64,000 bases of DNA, taken from NCBI GenBank assembly GCA_934141605.1, contig CAKPCL010000003.1:1-64000 (forward strand), written 5' to 3'. A program made the translations under genes and the position numbers. This stretch comes from an uncultured Clostridia bacterium. Lineage in GTDB: Bacteria; Bacillota; Clostridia; TANB77; CAG-508. The notes beneath the pieces are model-generated. The model was not told the DNA's origin, ran no database searches, and saw nothing but the letters and a program-made list of their open reading frames with translations. Positions 63,928-64,000 of this stretch are shown in pieces (within the stretch, counting starts at the first letter, position 1; each line of letters opens with the position of its first letter).

Positions 63928-64000
63928 GTAATTTTTGAAAAAAACTAAATTTAAAAATCGGGATTAAGTGGCTACCACATTAAATCCCATTAAAATAAAT

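Noticed and set aside
1..64000. CRISPR arrays, tRNA, rRNA and complete transposases
   Set aside because: No regularly spaced direct repeats, no cloverleaf and no transposase motifs were found.

Overview
The window comes from a low-GC, endospore-forming, Gram-positive anaerobe-like bacterium (Clostridia-type Firmicute). The evidence is an AT-rich sequence with strong AGGAGG ribosome sites, sporulation genes (spoIVB, spoVG, an alpha/beta SASP, a SleB-like cortex hydrolase), a monoderm Tad-type pilus locus and the Firmicute nusA-infB gene order. The exact lineage cannot be named from the sequence alone. No rRNA, tRNA, CRISPR array or complete insertion sequence was seen.

Layout. 1-2.1 kb: a partial RhuM-family gene, a c-di-GMP-I riboswitch driving a membrane-anchored protein, and a small unknown gene. 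2.1-11.8 kb (minus strand): a cell-envelope glycosyltransferase and a pyruvyl transferase, then dnaE, metK, a zeta-toxin-like pair and an MBL-fold hydrolase. 11.8-19 kb: a small gene with a structured leader, a SleB-like protein, and murB-yvcK-debranching enzyme-holA. 19-25.9 kb: NfeD/SPFH membrane pair, argS with a small HD hydrolase, a dead P-loop gene, galE and cysS. 26-37.1 kb: PBP1A, then the rimP-nusA-ylxR-ylxQ-infB-rbfA-nrnA-truB operon. 37.3-43.2 kb: GT2, asd, spoVG, murC, spoIVB. 43.3-61.5 kb: a long Tad-like pilus operon (CpaB-like, two ParA-like proteins, TadA ATPase, TadB/C-like protein, two families of pilin-like proteins, two Ig-domain adhesins) behind one clear promoter. 61.6-64 kb: HAD phosphatase, SASP, a small pilin-like gene and HPF.

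The main discovery concerns the codon CGG. Scanning every recognised gene by eye, I find CGG in frame at only six places. At five of them (small gene at 11.9 kb, spoIVB, Ig-domain adhesin, TadB/C-like protein, HAD phosphatase) the reading frame breaks exactly at CGG and is restored by skipping one base, so that CGGA or CGGT is read as a single glycine. In spoIVB and HAD the restored Gly lies in a catalytic motif (GMSGAP, GDNIND), in the adhesin it lies in a CxxCG motif, and in the Tad protein the shift joins two large ORFs into one. The sixth CGG is in a decayed gene. CGT, CGC and CGA are used normally. This looks like +1 frameshifting at an otherwise unused (possibly unassigned) CGG codon, used mainly in developmental and surface genes, and not like random error or decay.

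Second-tier novelties are a family of 29-bp palindromic repeats sitting between co-directional genes and abutting or supplying stop codons, a perfect 23-bp inverted repeat upstream of murC, a leader with mutually exclusive hairpins at 12.2 kb, and a hairpin that buries a Shine-Dalgarno site at 29.6 kb.
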